DNA of 30,512 nt from Methanoculleus sp. UBA208 (lineage in GTDB: Archaea > Halobacteriota > Methanomicrobia > Methanomicrobiales > Methanoculleaceae): NCBI RefSeq assembly GCF_002498065.1, contig NZ_DAFZ01000099.1, forward strand, positions 1-30,512. The letters run 5' to 3'. The translations under genes and the position numbers were made by a program. The notes beneath the pieces are model-generated. The model saw only the letters and a program-made list of their open reading frames with translations. It made no database searches and was not told the origin of the DNA. How positions within the stretch are numbered: the stretch's first letter is position 1; every line of letters begins with the position of its first letter. This document shows, piece by piece, positions 29,893 through 30,512 of the stretch.

Positions 29893-30299
29893 CACCCGGA
29901 GAGCGACCGCCTCGCGGCACTGCAGATCGAATCCGCATGCTCGATGCATTCTTCGGCATCCTCCCTGTCATAGTATTCCGACGGTGTCAGGTTTCCCACG
30001 ATGCTGTCCGGATATCGGGTCGTGATGTAAGCGGCATCGAGTGCCTTGGCTTCGCCCTTCAGCGCCAGAAACGAGGGTTCGGAGCTACCGATCTCCCGGA
30101 TCAGTTCGTAGACCGAATGCGTCAGGATCTTCCGGAACCCCCTGGCATACAGCAGGGCTTTCAGGGATTTCTCTGCGCTCTGCTGTGCCTGGAAGCAGGC
30201 CCACTCGAAATCTCCCGACCGGCAGCTGTTCCTTGCACTGACGAGGTCCCGCTCCCCCTGCCGCAACCACCGCTCCGCTTCCCGTATGTTCGCATCCAT
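29892..30299 (-). CDS. hepT: HEPN-domain toxin (putative RNase)
   Basis: A 135-residue helical protein: MDANIREAERWLRQGERDL and WACFQAQQSAEKSLKALLYA are standard HEPN helices. The RNase motif R-x4-H is RKILTH (Arg56, His61), with Tyr64 three residues later, a possible AMPylation target. The pairing with an MNT gene overlapping its stop codon makes a type VII-like toxin-antitoxin module. The long frame upstream lacks homology; the ATG at 30299 begins the HEPN fold and lies just after a TATA box and palindrome. Confidence 0.87.
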   Translation of the reverse strand: MDANIREAERWLRQGERDLVSARNSCRSGDFEWACFQAQQSAEKSLKALLYARGFRKILTHSVYELIREIGSSEPSFLALKGEAKALDAAYITTRYPDSIVGNLTPSEYYDREDAEECIEHADSICSAARRSLSG

Positions 30300-30318
30300 G
30301 GTATCTGCCCGATGGTTA

Positions 30319-30346
30319 CCAACAGTTGGCGCTCCCGGGATATAAG
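30319..30346 (-). promoter_or_regulatory. Promoter of the HEPN/MNT pair with a palindromic operator candidate
   Basis: Read leftwards, CTTATATC (30346-30339) is a TATA box that predicts a start near 30316 and a 17-nt leader. The 11-bp palindrome CCAACAGTTGG (30329-30319) lies between box and start, where a bound repressor would block initiation. The remaining 30350-30512 has no gene that I can support. Confidence 0.5.
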
Positions 30347-30512
30347 TGCGCCGCGGCGCTCCCTCTGGCTGACAGGTGAAGATGCGGACGCACCCGATCC
30401 GTGCGACCTGCCCCGGCACCTCCAGGTTGGGGATGTTCCGACGTTCCGTGATGGGCAGGCACGGTACGACCCTTCTTGAATTACGCTGAGTGCAGTGCAC
30501 CTCTCTGAAAGC

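Noticed and set aside
30360..30500. Upstream part of the HEPN frame as coding sequence
   Set aside because: It passes through the TATA box and palindrome and shows no HEPN homology; the start at 30299 is better supported.

Overview
The window looks like a stretch of a GC-rich methanogenic archaeon, most probably Methanomicrobiales of the Methanoculleus type (inference; no rRNA or mcr gene is present to prove it). The clues are archaeal TATA boxes, several apparently leaderless genes, T-tract terminators, iron-sulfur flavoproteins, a rubrerythrin, ArgJ-type arginine synthesis, a very large soluble multi-PAS histidine kinase and an IS1341-type TnpB.

Layout. 1-666: an AEC-family permease running off the left edge. 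667-1425: a graveyard of mobile DNA, with an IS605-like end hairpin, a 186-bp inverted-repeat element with a clear 7-bp target duplication, the first ~40 codons of a tnpB and a fragment of a metzincin protease. 1528-9343: a block of exported, membrane and lipoprotein genes. Its centre is a divergent control region at about 5436-5643, from which a leftward operon (caspase-like secreted protease, PepSY protein, anchored protein, membrane-tethered winged-helix regulator) and a rightward gene (exported protein with an in-frame TGA, then a lipoprotein) are read. 9409-14119: an ADP-ribosylglycohydrolase, the arginine operon argC-CBS-argJ-argB and a convergent chorismate mutase. 14186-18874: a site-2 protease and an 8-PAS/GAF histidine kinase. 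19079-22657: two iron-sulfur flavoproteins in tandem, a BCCT transporter and a universal stress protein.

22859-29597 is an oxygen-defence neighbourhood: peroxiredoxin, a carboxymuconolactone-decarboxylase-like protein, desulforedoxin, a zinc ribbon protein, a flavodoxin-fold protein, a CDF metal transporter, rubrerythrin and a glutaredoxin-thioredoxin reductase fusion. The peroxiredoxin is broken: a 1.55-kb tnpB element sits three codons before the peroxidatic cysteine, and a second inverted-repeat element, related to the one at 827-1012, lies directly upstream of its start codon. The window ends with an HEPN/MNT toxin-antitoxin pair with its own promoter and palindrome.

The points most worth attention are the peroxiredoxin/TnpB insertion (in-frame fusion, rearranged catalytic glutamate, predicted guide matching the broken gene), two palindromes each exactly 13 bp upstream of divergent TATA boxes, the secreted caspase-like protease with its PepSY partner, and the inverted-repeat elements, one of which carries an array of short hairpins. 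Coordinates and motifs were read by eye; no database search or folding program was run.
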